The notes under the pieces: model-generated
What the model saw: the letters and a program-made list of their open reading frames with translations, nothing else
The model's database searches: none
Told to the model about the DNA's origin: nothing
From: Clostridiales bacterium
Lineage (GTDB): Bacteria > Bacillota > Clostridia > Oscillospirales > Butyricicoccaceae
DNA: 30,966 nt
Assembly: GCA_019418305.1 (NCBI GenBank)
Contig: DYCA01000011.1
Location: forward strand, 1 to 30,966
Direction of reading: 5' to 3'
Translations under genes and position numbers: made by a program
Shown here: in pieces, positions 23,557 through 30,966 of the stretch
Numbering within the stretch: the stretch's first letter is position 1
Layout: the number at the start of each line of letters is the position of its first letter

Positions 23557-24465
23557 TTAGACCTCCACCGCGCCGGACAGCTCGGAAACCGACTTCACGC
23601 CGTGCGCGTCCATCCATTCTTCCAGTTCACGCAGCGCCTTGACGGGTGCCATCGGGTCGGCAAACATGACCGTACCCATCGCAACTGCGTCCGCGCCCGC
23701 GAGCAGCATTTCTACGATATCCTTGCCCGTGCGGATGCCGCCCATGCCGAGAATCGGCACGGAAACCGCTTTTCGCACCTGATAGACCATGCGCACCGCA
23801 ACCGGGAACACCGCAGGACCTGACAGGCCGCCCATTACATTGGACAGGATTGGCTTTCTCGTCTCAATATTGATACGCATACCGAGCAGCGTGTTGATGA
23901 GCGAGAGCGCGTCCGCGCCTGCGGCTTCGGCCGCGCGCGCAATCTCCGTGATATCGGTGACGTTAGGAGACAGCTTGACAATCAGCGGCTTTTTCGCCTT
24001 TTTCTTCGCCGCCGACACGACTTCCTCGACCATGTCCGGCCGTGTGCCGAACGCCATGCCGCCGCACTTCACGTTCGGGCAGGAGATGTTCATTTCGATG
24101 AGGTCCACGTCCGCATCCGAGATCTTCTCGACCATGCCCTCGTATTCCTCGACCGTGTTGCCCGACACATTTGCAATAATCGCGGTGTCGTACTGCCGCA
24201 AAAACGGGATTTGTTCCTCGATAAAGCGGTCGATGCCCGGGTTTTGTAGGCCGACGCAATTGAGGATACCCGCCGGGGTCTCCGCGATGCGGGGCGCGGG
24301 ATTGCCGAGCCGCTCGGTCGGGGTCAGGCCCTTGACGCCGACGCCGCCAAGCAGGGACAAATCAAAAAACTCGCCGTATTCGTGGCCGAAACCAAACGTG
24401 CCTGACGCGGTCGTGATGGGGTTTTTCAGCTCCACGCCGCAGAAATTGACTCTCAAATCCGCCAT
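23557..24465 (-). CDS. pyrD: Dihydroorotate dehydrogenase B, catalytic subunit
   Basis: This subunit oxidises dihydroorotate to orotate with FMN; electrons pass through PyrK to NAD+. The 302-residue product has the class 1 catalytic cysteine, Cys129, in EMNISCPNVKCGG (class 2 enzymes use serine), the N-terminal LKNPITTASGTFGFG, the lysine of VKGLT, and the FMN-phosphate segments GMGGIRTGKDIVEM and GADAVAMGT. Asn residues of NCVGLQNPG are also typical. The ATG at 24465 overlaps the pyrK stop as TAATG; a GTG two codons earlier is possible but lies too close to the ribosome site. The gene is followed 3 nt later by the phosphatase-GNAT fusion. It lies 18 kb from the pyrR operon and has no visible PyrR leader. 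Confidence 0.96.
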   Translation of the reverse strand: MADLRVNFCGVELKNPITTASGTFGFGHEYGEFFDLSLLGGVGVKGLTPTERLGNPAPRIAETPAGILNCVGLQNPGIDRFIEEQIPFLRQYDTAIIANVSGNTVEEYEGMVEKISDADVDLIEMNISCPNVKCGGMAFGTRPDMVEEVVSAAKKKAKKPLIVKLSPNVTDITEIARAAEAAGADALSLINTLLGMRINIETRKPILSNVMGGLSGPAVFPVAVRMVYQVRKAVSVPILGMGGIRTGKDIVEMLLAGADAVAMGTVMFADPMAPVKALRELEEWMDAHGVKSVSELSGAVEV

Positions 24466-25232
24466 TACCACTCGACCTCCTTTGCGTCAAACACCGGCCC
24501 GTCCTTGCAGACATGGCCGTACCGGGTTTCGCCGTTCTCTGCCTTGAGCGCACACGCGCACACCAGACACGCGCCGATGCCACAGCCCATGCGCTCCTCC
24601 ATCGAGACCTGACAGGGCAGGCCCGCCTCGTCTGCGATAACGGCAATGGCCTTGAGCATCGGCTTAGGGCCGCAGGCAGCCACGCCGGTCGCATCCGTGA
24701 CGAGTTCTCCCAGCACATCGGTGACAAAGCCGTGCCGTGCATACGAGCCGTCGTCGGTGGTGACAAACGCTTCGCAGACCGCCCCAAAATCGTCCTCGAG
24801 AATCACCGCGTCCTTGTTCCGGAAACCGAGAACTGCGCGCGGCTGCGCGCCCTCGCCCGCCGCTTTTTTGACACATGCAAGCATAGGCGGCACGCCGATG
24901 CCGCCGCCGATGAATACAGGCTTTGCGCCGAGCGCGGCGGTATCAAACCCGTGGCCGAGCGGCCCGAGCACATCCAGCTCGTCCCCTGCCTTGCGGGCGG
25001 CAAGCCACTCGGTGCCCTCGCCTTTGACCTGGAACACGATGCGCAACTTGCCATCCTGCCAGTCGCAAATCGAAATCGGGCGGCGCAGCAGATTGCCCTC
25101 GCCGCACGCGATATGCACAAACTGGCCGACCTGTGTTTTCGCACAGATAGCTGGTGCATGCATGGTGATGGAATATAAGCCTTCGCCCAGCCGCGCACAC
25201 TCCGCGACCCGGCAGATTTCCTGAATCGACAT
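24465..25232 (-). CDS. pyrK: Dihydroorotate dehydrogenase B, electron-transfer subunit
   Basis: This iron-sulfur flavoprotein couples PyrD to NAD+. The 255-residue product has the FAD-binding RRPISICDW motif near residue 50, the NAD-binding GGGIGVPPMLACVKKA at 109-124, and the [2Fe-2S] ligands Cys217, Cys222, Cys225 and Cys242 (ERMGCGIGACLVCACALK and YGHVCKDGPVF). It is the first gene of pyrK-pyrD-phosphatase/GNAT, translationally coupled to pyrD by a one-base overlap. A GGGGAAAGAGG-type ribosome site precedes the ATG. The promoter lies close to the pgsA terminator. No attenuator is visible in the short leader, so control differs from that of the pyrR operon. Confidence 0.95.
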   Translation of the reverse strand: MSIQEICRVAECARLGEGLYSITMHAPAICAKTQVGQFVHIACGEGNLLRRPISICDWQDGKLRIVFQVKGEGTEWLAARKAGDELDVLGPLGHGFDTAALGAKPVFIGGGIGVPPMLACVKKAAGEGAQPRAVLGFRNKDAVILEDDFGAVCEAFVTTDDGSYARHGFVTDVLGELVTDATGVAACGPKPMLKAIAVIADEAGLPCQVSMEERMGCGIGACLVCACALKAENGETRYGHVCKDGPVFDAKEVEW

Positions 25233-25264
25233 ACCTCTTTCCCCTTTCAGTCATTGCTGCTTCT

Positions 25265-25270
25265 ATTGTA
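25265..25270 (-). promoter_or_regulatory. -10 box candidate for pyrK-pyrD
   Basis: Minus-strand TACAAT, about 32 bp before the pyrK start. No good -35 lies 16-18 bp upstream; the region there overlaps the T tract of the pgsA terminator. Confidence 0.35.
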
Positions 25271-25293
25271 CAGGAATTTCGCGCAAAAGGAAA

Positions 25294-25325
25294 CAAAAAA
25301 AGGACAGGCAAGCCTGTCCTTTTTC
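25294..25325 (-). terminator. Terminator of the rimO-pgsA transcript
   Basis: On the minus strand GAAAAAGGACAGG and CCTGTCCTTTTTTT form a stem around CTTG with a long T run. It lies about 130 bp after the pgsA stop, beyond the hairpin repeat at 25335-25438. Confidence 0.88.
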
Positions 25326-25334
25326 AGACTGTCA

Positions 25335-25438
25335 ATCGAAACCACGCTTTCGATCGAATCAGACGAATCAAAAAGTCGGGCAAAGCTCGACTTTTTGATG
25401 CCGCTCACAGAGCGGCGGAATCATTGCGCTGCGGCGCA
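25335..25438. repeat. Cluster of perfect hairpins (mosaic intergenic repeat, copy 2)
   Basis: Four perfect inverted repeats in 104 bp: ATCGAAA/TTTCGAT (25335-25354), ATCAAAAAGTCG/CGACTTTTTGAT (25367-25399), GCCGCTC/GAGCGGC (25400-25416) and TGCGC/GCGCA (25425-25438). The ATCAAAAA...TTTTTGAT and TCGA-AAACCA-type stems resemble those at 7397-7565. It lies in the 3' untranslated part of the pgsA transcript, before the terminator. Confidence 0.65.
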
Positions 25439-25451
25439 GAATTTTTCATAT

Positions 25452-26129
25452 TTACTTTTGCTTTACTGCGCCGTCCTTGATGATATCCCAGTTCTTGCGC
25501 AGATAGTCCCAGCCGGAGTAAATTGTCACCAGCGTGACCACCCAGCCGATAACGGTCAGCGGGATATTCATGGTTGCCACATACTCCGGTACGGTCCCAA
25601 TAATCTCCGGCGGCAGCGCCCATCCCGGCCCATAGAAGCCAAAAGACGGGAAAATGATGTAATACAGGTAGATCAAAATGATGCCGCCGATCTGCACGCA
25701 GGTTTTGACCTTGCCCGTCCACGTTGCGGCCAGCACGCGGCCCTTGTTCGCCGCGACCACGCGCAGCGAGGTGATAATCAGTTCGCGTGCAAGGATGACG
25801 CACACCATCCAGCCCGCGATTGCGCCCTGCTCGGCGAACAGGATGAGCGCCGAGGATACGAGCAGCTTATCCGCCAGCGGATCGACAAACTTGCCGAAGT
25901 CGGTCACCTGATTGTACTTGCGCGCAACGTAACCGTCGAGAAAATCCGTGAAGCTCGCCACACAGAACAGAACCAGCGCCACGACCGTCGCCGTCGGGAA
26001 TATAAAGGTCGGCACGAAAGTCTGTGCAGAGGTCGCTTCATCATAAATAAACATCGGCTGCGACGCGAAATACAGGAAAAACGGGATCATCGCGATGCGC
26101 GTGAGCGTAATTTTATTGGCTGTTGTCAT
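25452..26129 (-). CDS. pgsA: CDP-diacylglycerol-glycerol-3-phosphate 3-phosphatidyltransferase
   Basis: This membrane enzyme makes phosphatidylglycerol phosphate from CDP-diacylglycerol and glycerol 3-phosphate. The 225-residue protein has several membrane helices and the complete CDP-alcohol phosphotransferase motif: Asp62, Asp65, Gly66, Ala69, Arg70, Gly79, Asp83 and Asp87, spaced DxxDGxxARx8GxxxDxxxD. The N-terminal MTTANKITLTRIAMIPFFLY is typical of PgsA. It is somewhat longer than the usual ~180-200 residues because of an insert after the first helix (FIYDEATSAQTFVPTF) and another near FPSFGFYGPGWALPPE. Its ATG overlaps the rimO stop as ATGA; the rimO-pgsA pairing is common in Clostridia. 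Confidence 0.94.
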   Translation of the reverse strand: MTTANKITLTRIAMIPFFLYFASQPMFIYDEATSAQTFVPTFIFPTATVVALVLFCVASFTDFLDGYVARKYNQVTDFGKFVDPLADKLLVSSALILFAEQGAIAGWMVCVILARELIITSLRVVAANKGRVLAATWTGKVKTCVQIGGIILIYLYYIIFPSFGFYGPGWALPPEIIGTVPEYVATMNIPLTVIGWVVTLVTIYSGWDYLRKNWDIIKDGAVKQK

Positions 26130-27463
26130 CTTTCTTCCCCCTTCTGCCGAACACCGAGCAGGTCGGGCCCAAGGCTTTCGGTAATGCGCACCGGAACAAA
26201 CATACCCGCTTCGGGCGCGTCGTCGCTTTCAAAATACACATGCCCGTCTACCTCGACCGAGTCGGCATAAGTGCGGCCGTACCAGAGCTGCTGCTCATCA
26301 TCCCAGCCTTCACACAAAACGTCCATCACTTCGCCGTGACGCGCGGTGTTGTAGTCATCCAGCACACCCGACTGCAATTCCTCCACAATCAGGCGGCGGT
26401 TTGCCTTGGTTTCCGCGTCGATCTGGTCGGGCAGCTCGGCGGCTTCCGTCCCCTCTTCGGGAGAAAACTCAAACACGCCGACGCGCTCGATTTGCGTCTC
26501 CTGCAAAAAGCTGCACAGCTCGGCAAACTCTTCCTCGGTCTCGCCCGGCAGACCGACAATCAGGCTCGTGCGCAGCACCAAGCCCGGAATACGTGCGCGC
26601 AGCTTTTCGATGAGCGCGGCAAACTCCTCGCCGTCACCCGGACGGTGCATCGCGCGCAGAATGCGCTTTGATACGTGCTGCAGCGGAATGTCCAGATACT
26701 TGACGATTTTCGGCTCGGACGCAATCACGTCAATCAGTTCGTCTGTTATCTGGTCGGGGTACAGGTAATGCAGACGTATCCAAGTGAAATCCAGCCCACA
26801 CAGCTGCCGCAGCAGTTCGGGCAGCAGACGCTTGTGCTCGGGCAGGTCCATACCGTACTTGGTGATGTCCTGGGCAATAACAATAAGCTCCTTCACCCCG
26901 GCATCCGACAATTCCCGTGCTTCTTCCAGCAAAGCCCCCATTTCACGCGAACGATACGGCCCGCGCAGCTTGGGGATGATGCAATAGCCGCAGCGGTTGG
27001 AGCAGCCTTCTGCAATCTTAAAGTAAGCGGTATAGGATGGGGTCAGACGGTTGCGGTCGCCCTCGAGCGCGGCTGACGCCATATCCGCCATGTACGCGGC
27101 CTTTTGGCCGCCAAGCGCAGCATTTGCCGCGTCCACGATATTTTCATAGCTGCCCGTGCCGCAGATAGCGTCAATTTCCGGCAGCTCCTTCTGCATTTCC
27201 TCCGCGTAGCGCTGCACCAGACAGCCCGTGACAACCAGACCTTTCATATTTCCGGTCTGCTTATACTGCGCGGTCTCGAGAATCGTCTCGATGGCCTCGC
27301 TCTTGGCCGCTTCGATGAAGCCGCAGGTGTTGACCACGCCCACGTCGGCCTCAGCCATATCTTCGGTAATTTCCCAACCCGCTGCGCGCAGCAGAGCCAG
27401 CATATGCTCGCTGTCCACCAGATTCTTGGCGCAGCCGAGCGAGACCAATCCGATTTTCGGCAT
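26126..27463 (-). CDS. rimO: Ribosomal protein uS12 methylthiotransferase
   Basis: This radical SAM enzyme adds a methylthio group to the conserved aspartate of ribosomal protein S12. The 445-residue product has the three domains of the family. The N-terminal domain binds the auxiliary cluster through Cys11, Cys47 and Cys81 (SLGCAKNLVDSE, NTCGFI, TGCLVQRY). The radical SAM core has Cys154, Cys158 and Cys161 in EGCSNRCGYCIIPKLRGPYR, and a C-terminal TRAM domain ends the protein. SLGCAKNLVDSE separates it from MiaB. The ATG at 27463 has GAGAGGAG upstream; an ATG 14 codons earlier has no ribosome site. pgsA overlaps its stop by 4 nt. The promoter is about 190 bp upstream, leaving a structured leader. 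Confidence 0.96.
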   Translation of the reverse strand: MPKIGLVSLGCAKNLVDSEHMLALLRAAGWEITEDMAEADVGVVNTCGFIEAAKSEAIETILETAQYKQTGNMKGLVVTGCLVQRYAEEMQKELPEIDAICGTGSYENIVDAANAALGGQKAAYMADMASAALEGDRNRLTPSYTAYFKIAEGCSNRCGYCIIPKLRGPYRSREMGALLEEARELSDAGVKELIVIAQDITKYGMDLPEHKRLLPELLRQLCGLDFTWIRLHYLYPDQITDELIDVIASEPKIVKYLDIPLQHVSKRILRAMHRPGDGEEFAALIEKLRARIPGLVLRTSLIVGLPGETEEEFAELCSFLQETQIERVGVFEFSPEEGTEAAELPDQIDAETKANRRLIVEELQSGVLDDYNTARHGEVMDVLCEGWDDEQQLWYGRTYADSVEVDGHVYFESDDAPEAGMFVPVRITESLGPDLLGVRQKGEER

Positions 27464-27539
27464 TGAATCTCTCCTCTCTAATAGTTCAAGGCAGCGCCGC
27501 ATCATTTATCAAAGGCGATTTGCGTGTAAATTTTACGTT

Positions 27540-27615
27540 CGGACGCGGCATATTTTCTTGCAATACTTGATGTATTGCAAGAAAACATAACAAAGTCCGG
27601 GCGGAAAACTTCCGC
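27540..27615. repeat. Nested hairpins in the rimO leader (mosaic intergenic repeat, copy 3)
   Basis: A perfect 14-bp stem at 27553-27585 (arms TTTTCTTGCAATAC and its complement, loop TTGAT) lies inside an outer CGGAC/GTCCG pair (27540-27544/27595-27599), next to GCGGAA/TTCCGC (27601-27615). The minus strand contains CGCCCGGACTTTGT at 27603-27590, matching 13 of 14 bases of 7501-7514. It falls inside the predicted rimO leader. Confidence 0.62.
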
Positions 27616-27651
27616 AAAGCGCCGCAGATACAATGGTGCGGTGCTGCCTTC

Positions 27652-27680
27652 ATTATACAGGATTTGCGCGTGTTTGTCAC
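27652..27680 (-). promoter_or_regulatory. Promoter of rimO-pgsA
   Basis: Minus-strand -35 GTGACA (27680-27675), a 17-bp spacer and a perfect -10 TATAAT (27657-27652). The -35 overlaps the pepF stop codon. Transcription near 27645 gives a leader of about 180 nt with no credible reading frame but several hairpins. Confidence 0.72.
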
Positions 27681-29476
27681 GCGAGAAGCGCTTCCATCTC
27701 GCCGATAAGCTCGTCAAACAGTTTGGTTGCGTCCTCAACCGGGACGGGGCTTGCCATGTCAACGCCTGCACCGCGCAGGAGCGTAATCGGGTCGGCCGAG
27801 CAGCCGCCCGACAGGAATCCCAGATAGTCGCGCACCGCGCTTTCGCCCTCGCGCAGAATACGGCGCGACAGCGCAATCGCTGCGGCGTAGCCCGTGGCGT
27901 ACTGATAGACATAATAATCATAGTAGAAGTGCGGAATGCGCGCCCACTCGAGCGCAATCTCGTCATCGACCACCATATCCGGCCCGAAATACTGCACGTT
28001 CAAATCCTTGTACAGCGCACACAGCGCTTCGGCGGTCGTTCCTTCGCCGCGCTGGGTCATTTCGTTAACGCGCAGCTCAAACTCCGCGAACATGGTCTGG
28101 CGGTACAGCGTGCCGCGGAACTGCTCGAGGAAATGGTTGATGAGATAGGCGCGCTGCTTTTTATCCTCGGTGACCGAGAGCAGATACTCCATCAGCAGCG
28201 CTTCGTTGCAGGTCGAGGCGACCTCGGCGACGAAAATCACATAATCCTGATAAGCGGTCGGCTGATGCTTGTTGGACAGATAGGAGTGAATCGCGTGACC
28301 CATCTCATGCACCAGAGTGAACACATCGTCGAGCGTTCCCTTGAAGTTGAGCAGAACAAAGGGATGCACGCGCGCGCCTGCGGAATACGCGCCCGAGCGC
28401 TTGCCTTCATTTTCATATACGTCGATCCAGCCATTATTGAAACCCTCGCGCAGTAGGTTCAGATAATCCTCGCCGAGCGGCGCGAGCGACTTGAGCGCAA
28501 TCTCCTTGGCCTCGTCAAAGGTGAATTTCATCTCCACACCCTCGACCACCGGCACATATAGATCGTACATGTGCAGTGCGTCCACGCCGAGCGCGCGGCG
28601 GCGCAGCGCAACATAACGGTACATCGGCGCGAAGGAACGGTGCACTGCGTCGATGAGGTTATGGTAAATCTGCGGGTCGACCTCGGTGCCGTCGAGCGCG
28701 GCGGCGAGCGTCGAGGGGTATTTGCGGGCGTTCGAGAAGAACAAAAGCTGCTTCATCTGCGCAGACAGAATGGCCGCCGCCGTGTTGCGGAACTGACCAT
28801 AAACCGAGTAAAGCGAATCGAATGCCGATTTGCGCAGCGTGCGATCATAGGACTGCATCAGTGGAATATACGTGCCGTGGGTGACAGGATGCTTATTCCC
28901 GTCCTTATCCACAGCGTCCGAGAACTTGAGGTCGGCGTCGTTCAGCATGGAGAATACATCGTCGGGCGCGGCGGCCATCTCGCCCGCGGCGGCAAGCAGT
29001 GCCTCTTCCTTATCCGACAGCACATGCTCCTTGCGGCGGCGCACGCGGTCAATATTCTTGCGGTACAGCTCCAGCTCCGGCGCGGTTTGATAGAAGCCCT
29101 CCAGCGTCTCGTCCGGAATGGCGAGCAGCTCAGGCGTCTGGAACGCCGCTGCCGACTGCAATTCAACTGCCAGCCGCGTCACCTGACTGACCATCTCCTG
29201 ATAGGCCGCAACGCGGGTGTCCTCATCGCTTTTGCGCTGCGCATAATGCACCAGCGCATCAAACGCAAGACTGATTTCATCATCCAGCCGCAGATAGCCC
29301 AGCAGCGTCTCGGCGCTCTCACCCAGTCGGCCGCAGAACGCACTGACACGGGGAATAAATTCCTTGGCTGCAGCAAGCGCCGCACGCCAATCGTCATCGG
29401 TTGCAAACAAATCGTGAATCGCCCATTTGTCCTGCGCGGCAACATCCGCGCGGGCGGGAATCTGCATGGTTTCCAT
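27677..29476 (-). CDS. pepF: Oligoendopeptidase F (M3 family zinc peptidase)
   Basis: This cytoplasmic metallopeptidase cuts oligopeptides of roughly 7-17 residues, for peptide turnover and nutrition. The 599-residue length is typical of the PepF clade. The zinc motif is LVHEMGHAIHSYLS with His390, Glu391 and His394, and the third ligand is probably Glu418 in VIFVAEVASTCNEALLMEYL. The N-terminal region (KWAIHDLFATDDDWRAALA) matches the usual oligoendopeptidase F N-terminal domain. The ATG at 29476 has GAAAGGAAG seven bases upstream; an in-frame ATG three codons later is less well placed. It seems monocistronic, with its own promoter, although no clear terminator separates it from the rimO promoter that overlaps its stop. 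Confidence 0.95.
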   Translation of the reverse strand: METMQIPARADVAAQDKWAIHDLFATDDDWRAALAAAKEFIPRVSAFCGRLGESAETLLGYLRLDDEISLAFDALVHYAQRKSDEDTRVAAYQEMVSQVTRLAVELQSAAAFQTPELLAIPDETLEGFYQTAPELELYRKNIDRVRRRKEHVLSDKEEALLAAAGEMAAAPDDVFSMLNDADLKFSDAVDKDGNKHPVTHGTYIPLMQSYDRTLRKSAFDSLYSVYGQFRNTAAAILSAQMKQLLFFSNARKYPSTLAAALDGTEVDPQIYHNLIDAVHRSFAPMYRYVALRRRALGVDALHMYDLYVPVVEGVEMKFTFDEAKEIALKSLAPLGEDYLNLLREGFNNGWIDVYENEGKRSGAYSAGARVHPFVLLNFKGTLDDVFTLVHEMGHAIHSYLSNKHQPTAYQDYVIFVAEVASTCNEALLMEYLLSVTEDKKQRAYLINHFLEQFRGTLYRQTMFAEFELRVNEMTQRGEGTTAEALCALYKDLNVQYFGPDMVVDDEIALEWARIPHFYYDYYVYQYATGYAAAIALSRRILREGESAVRDYLGFLSGGCSADPITLLRGAGVDMASPVPVEDATKLFDELIGEMEALLA

Positions 29477-29516
29477 GGAAATACTTCCTTTCCAGTGTGA
29501 ATTTCAATACTCTATT

Positions 29517-29545
29517 ATGATACCCCAACTGCATGGCGTATGCAA
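29517..29545 (-). promoter_or_regulatory. Possible promoter of pepF
   Basis: Minus-strand TTGCAT (29545-29540), a 17-bp spacer and TATCAT (29522-29517), 40 bp before the start codon. Spacing is ideal, but the -35 is weak. Confidence 0.45.
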
Positions 29546-29579
29546 GCAAAGCGCGGTAAAATCGGCGGTTTTTCCGAAA

Positions 29580-29614
29580 AATACAAAAGAAGCGTGCAAA
29601 ACACGCCTCTTTTT
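29580..29614 (-). terminator. Terminator of recA-recX
   Basis: Minus-strand AAAAGAGGCGTG and CACGCTTCTTTT form a 12-bp stem with one G-U pair around TTTTG, followed by a T-rich tail. The stem begins within the recX stop codon. Confidence 0.85.
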
Positions 29615-30083
29615 ATTCAAACGTATCCGGAATGCTCTGGCCGTATTCTGCAAGCGCGTCGCGGATGTCCTGCCACGAAAAACCACGCCGCTGCAAAAAG
29701 GCAACCGCTTTGTCAATCTGCTTACGATCGGACACATCTCCGCGCAGACGCTTATCCAGCAGCGCACACAGCTGCGCGCGGTCAGGCGAAAAGCCCGTGA
29801 GCGCGGCTTCCGCTGTCTCGCGGTCGACCCCGCGGCGTGTCAGCTCCTGCCGGATGCGCATTTCTCCATATCCCTTGCGGGCGCAGCTGCGCACGACGCT
29901 TTCCGCGTAGGCTGTGTCGTCCAGCAGGCGCCGCTCGGTCAGCCACGCAAGCGCATAATCTGCGGCTTCTTCGTCGTGGCCCTTGTCCAGCAGCTTTTCT
30001 CGTAAGCCTTTGGCGCTCAACGCGCGGTAGGACAGCTGCTTAGCAGCGGCATCCAGCGCCGCGCGGTACTTATCTTCACTCAT
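29613..30083 (-). CDS. recX: RecX, regulator of RecA
   Basis: RecX binds RecA filaments and restrains recombinase activity. The 156-residue product has the repeated three-helix units of the family: [20 protein letters not shown] with [39 protein letters not shown], and the C-terminal [20 protein letters not shown]. The length is typical. The ATG overlaps the recA stop as ATGA, so RecX is produced by coupling with RecA. That arrangement gives a lower level of RecX than of RecA and is common in bacteria. A terminator overlaps its stop codon. Confidence 0.93.
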   Translation of the reverse strand: MSEDKYRAALDAAAKQLSYRALSAKGLREKLLDKGHDEEAADYALAWLTERRLLDDTAYAESVVRSCARKGYGEMRIRQELTRRGVDRETAEAALTGFSPDRAQLCALLDKRLRGDVSDRKQIDKAVAFLQRRGFSWQDIRDALAEYGQSIPDTFE

Positions 30084-30966
30084 TCTTCGTCGAGGTCGTC
30101 AAAATCATCCGCGTCGATAGAAACCGCCTTGGACGAGCTGGCCTTGGACGCGGCGGGCTTGGCCGCCGGTGCGGCGACAGGCGTACCCGGCTTGGCCGCC
30201 ATTGCCTGATGTGCGTTGCGGCGCTCCTCCTCCACCTTTTCCATGATCTGCTTCTGCACATCGTCCGCAATATCCGGATGGTCCTTAAAATACTGCTTGG
30301 CAGCGTCGCGGCCCTGGCCCAAACGGGTTTCGCCCATCGAGAACCATGCGCCCGACTTGTTGACGATACCATATTTGACACCCAAATCAACCAATTCACT
30401 GGTACGCGAAATGCCCTCACCGTACATGATGTCAAACTCGGCCTCCTTGAACGGGGGCGCGACCTTGTTCTTGACCACCTTGACGCGCGTATGGCTGCCG
30501 ATCATTTCGGTGCCGTTCTTCAAGTGCTCCATGCGGCGCACATCCAGACGCACGGATGCATAGAACTTGAGTGCGCGGCCGCCGGTCGTAACTTCCGGGC
30601 TGCCGTAAATCACGCCGACCTTTTCACGCAGCTGGTTGATAAAAATGGCCACGCAGTTGGACTTGGAAATCGAGCCGGCCAGCTTGCGCATCGCCTGACT
30701 CATCATACGGGCGTGCAGACCGACAAACGAGTCGCCCATTTCGCCCTCAATCTCGGCGCGCGGGGTGAGCGCGGCGACCGAGTCGATAACCACAATATCA
30801 ATTGCGCCCGAGCGCACGAGCGCTTCCGCGATATCCAGACCCTGCTCACCGGTATCCGGCTGAGAGACCAGCAGGCTGTCAATGTCTACGCCCAGCGCCT
30901 GCGCATAGACCGGGTCGAGCGCATGCTCCGCGTCGATAAACGCGGCGGTGCCGCCCATCTTCTGCG
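30080..30966 (-). CDS. recA: Recombinase RecA, 5' end cut by the window
   Basis: RecA catalyses homologous pairing and strand exchange and triggers LexA self-cleavage. The visible 295 residues begin [20 protein letters not shown], just after the Walker A motif, which lies outside. The Walker B segment [15 protein letters not shown], the DNA-binding loop 1 region [20 protein letters not shown], the [20 protein letters not shown] segment with loop 2 and [11 protein letters not shown] are intact. The C-terminal tail is Ala/Lys/Pro/Ser-rich and ends in acidic [11 protein letters not shown], as expected for the autoregulatory tail. It overlaps recX by 4 nt. Promoter and any LexA box are outside the window. 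Confidence 0.97.
   Translation of the reverse strand, partial: QKMGGTAAFIDAEHALDPVYAQALGVDIDSLLVSQPDTGEQGLDIAEALVRSGAIDIVVIDSVAALTPRAEIEGEMGDSFVGLHARMMSQAMRKLAGSISKSNCVAIFINQLREKVGVIYGSPEVTTGGRALKFYASVRLDVRRMEHLKNGTEMIGSHTRVKVVKNKVAPPFKEAEFDIMYGEGISRTSELVDLGVKYGIVNKSGAWFSMGETRLGQGRDAAKQYFKDHPDIADDVQKQIMEKVEEERRNAHQAMAAKPGTPVAAPAAKPAASKASSSKAVSIDADDFDDLDEE

Noticed and set aside
27486..27680. A 64-codon minus-strand frame upstream of rimO
   Set aside because: It begins upstream of the predicted promoter, and its first suitable ATG overlaps the -10 box, so it would not be on the transcript.
1..30966. CRISPR array, tRNA, rRNA, insertion sequence or prophage
   Set aside because: No regularly spaced direct repeats, cloverleaf sequence, transposase, integrase or phage structural gene was seen.

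Overview
The window comes from a GC-rich Gram-positive anaerobe of the class Clostridia, most likely an Oscillospiraceae/Butyricicoccaceae-type gut bacterium; this placement is an inference. The supporting signs are strong AGGAGG-type ribosome sites with several TTG/GTG starts, a PyrR-controlled pyr operon, the NAD-linked class 1B dihydroorotate dehydrogenase pair PyrK/PyrD, a superoxide reductase, SLH-domain surface protein architecture and Na+-coupled transporters. The left edge cuts carB (its 3' end is missing) and the right edge cuts recA (its 5' end is missing). No rRNA, tRNA, insertion sequence, prophage or CRISPR array is visible.

Layout. 1-5508 (minus): pyrR-pyrF-carA-carB behind a consensus promoter and a leader that can be folded into a PyrR binding loop, an antiterminator and a terminator. 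5643-5865: a 60-residue membrane peptide and a shared terminator. 5873-7660 (minus): a radical SAM enzyme translationally coupled to a queuosine-precursor transporter. Their long leader starts with a preQ1-I-like aptamer candidate, runs through a cluster of perfect hairpins and ends in a terminator just before the first gene. 7691-12247 (plus): alanine/Na+ symporter, NhaC antiporter and MATE exporter. 12246-13932 (plus): a permease-less ABC ATPase, dCMP deaminase and desulfoferrodoxin. 14058-14902: a YwaF-type membrane protein and a bidirectional terminator. 14913-16351 (minus): citrate synthase with a near-perfect promoter. 16491-20989: two divergent cell-envelope genes, a zinc-ribbon/TPR/LprI-like membrane protein (minus) and a 939-residue secreted protein (plus) that joins a SecD P1-like domain, three SLH repeats, a beta-repeat region and an L,D-transpeptidase. 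20997-22337 (minus): a membrane-fused XRE regulator. 22350-25270 (minus): pyrK-pyrD followed by a phosphatase-GNAT fusion. 25294-27680 (minus): rimO-pgsA. 27677-29545 (minus): oligoendopeptidase F. 29580-30966 (minus): recA-recX.

How it fits together. Two separate pyrimidine loci lie about 18 kb apart: the regulator with carbamoyl phosphate synthesis and OMP decarboxylation at one, and dihydroorotate oxidation at the other; dCMP deaminase adds a dTMP-precursor step. The most interesting parts are the SecD-P1/SLH/L,D-transpeptidase fusion, the candidate queuine-salvage unit with its possible preQ1 switch, and an intergenic mosaic of perfect hairpins found in at least three places, each in or next to a transcript leader or 3' end.
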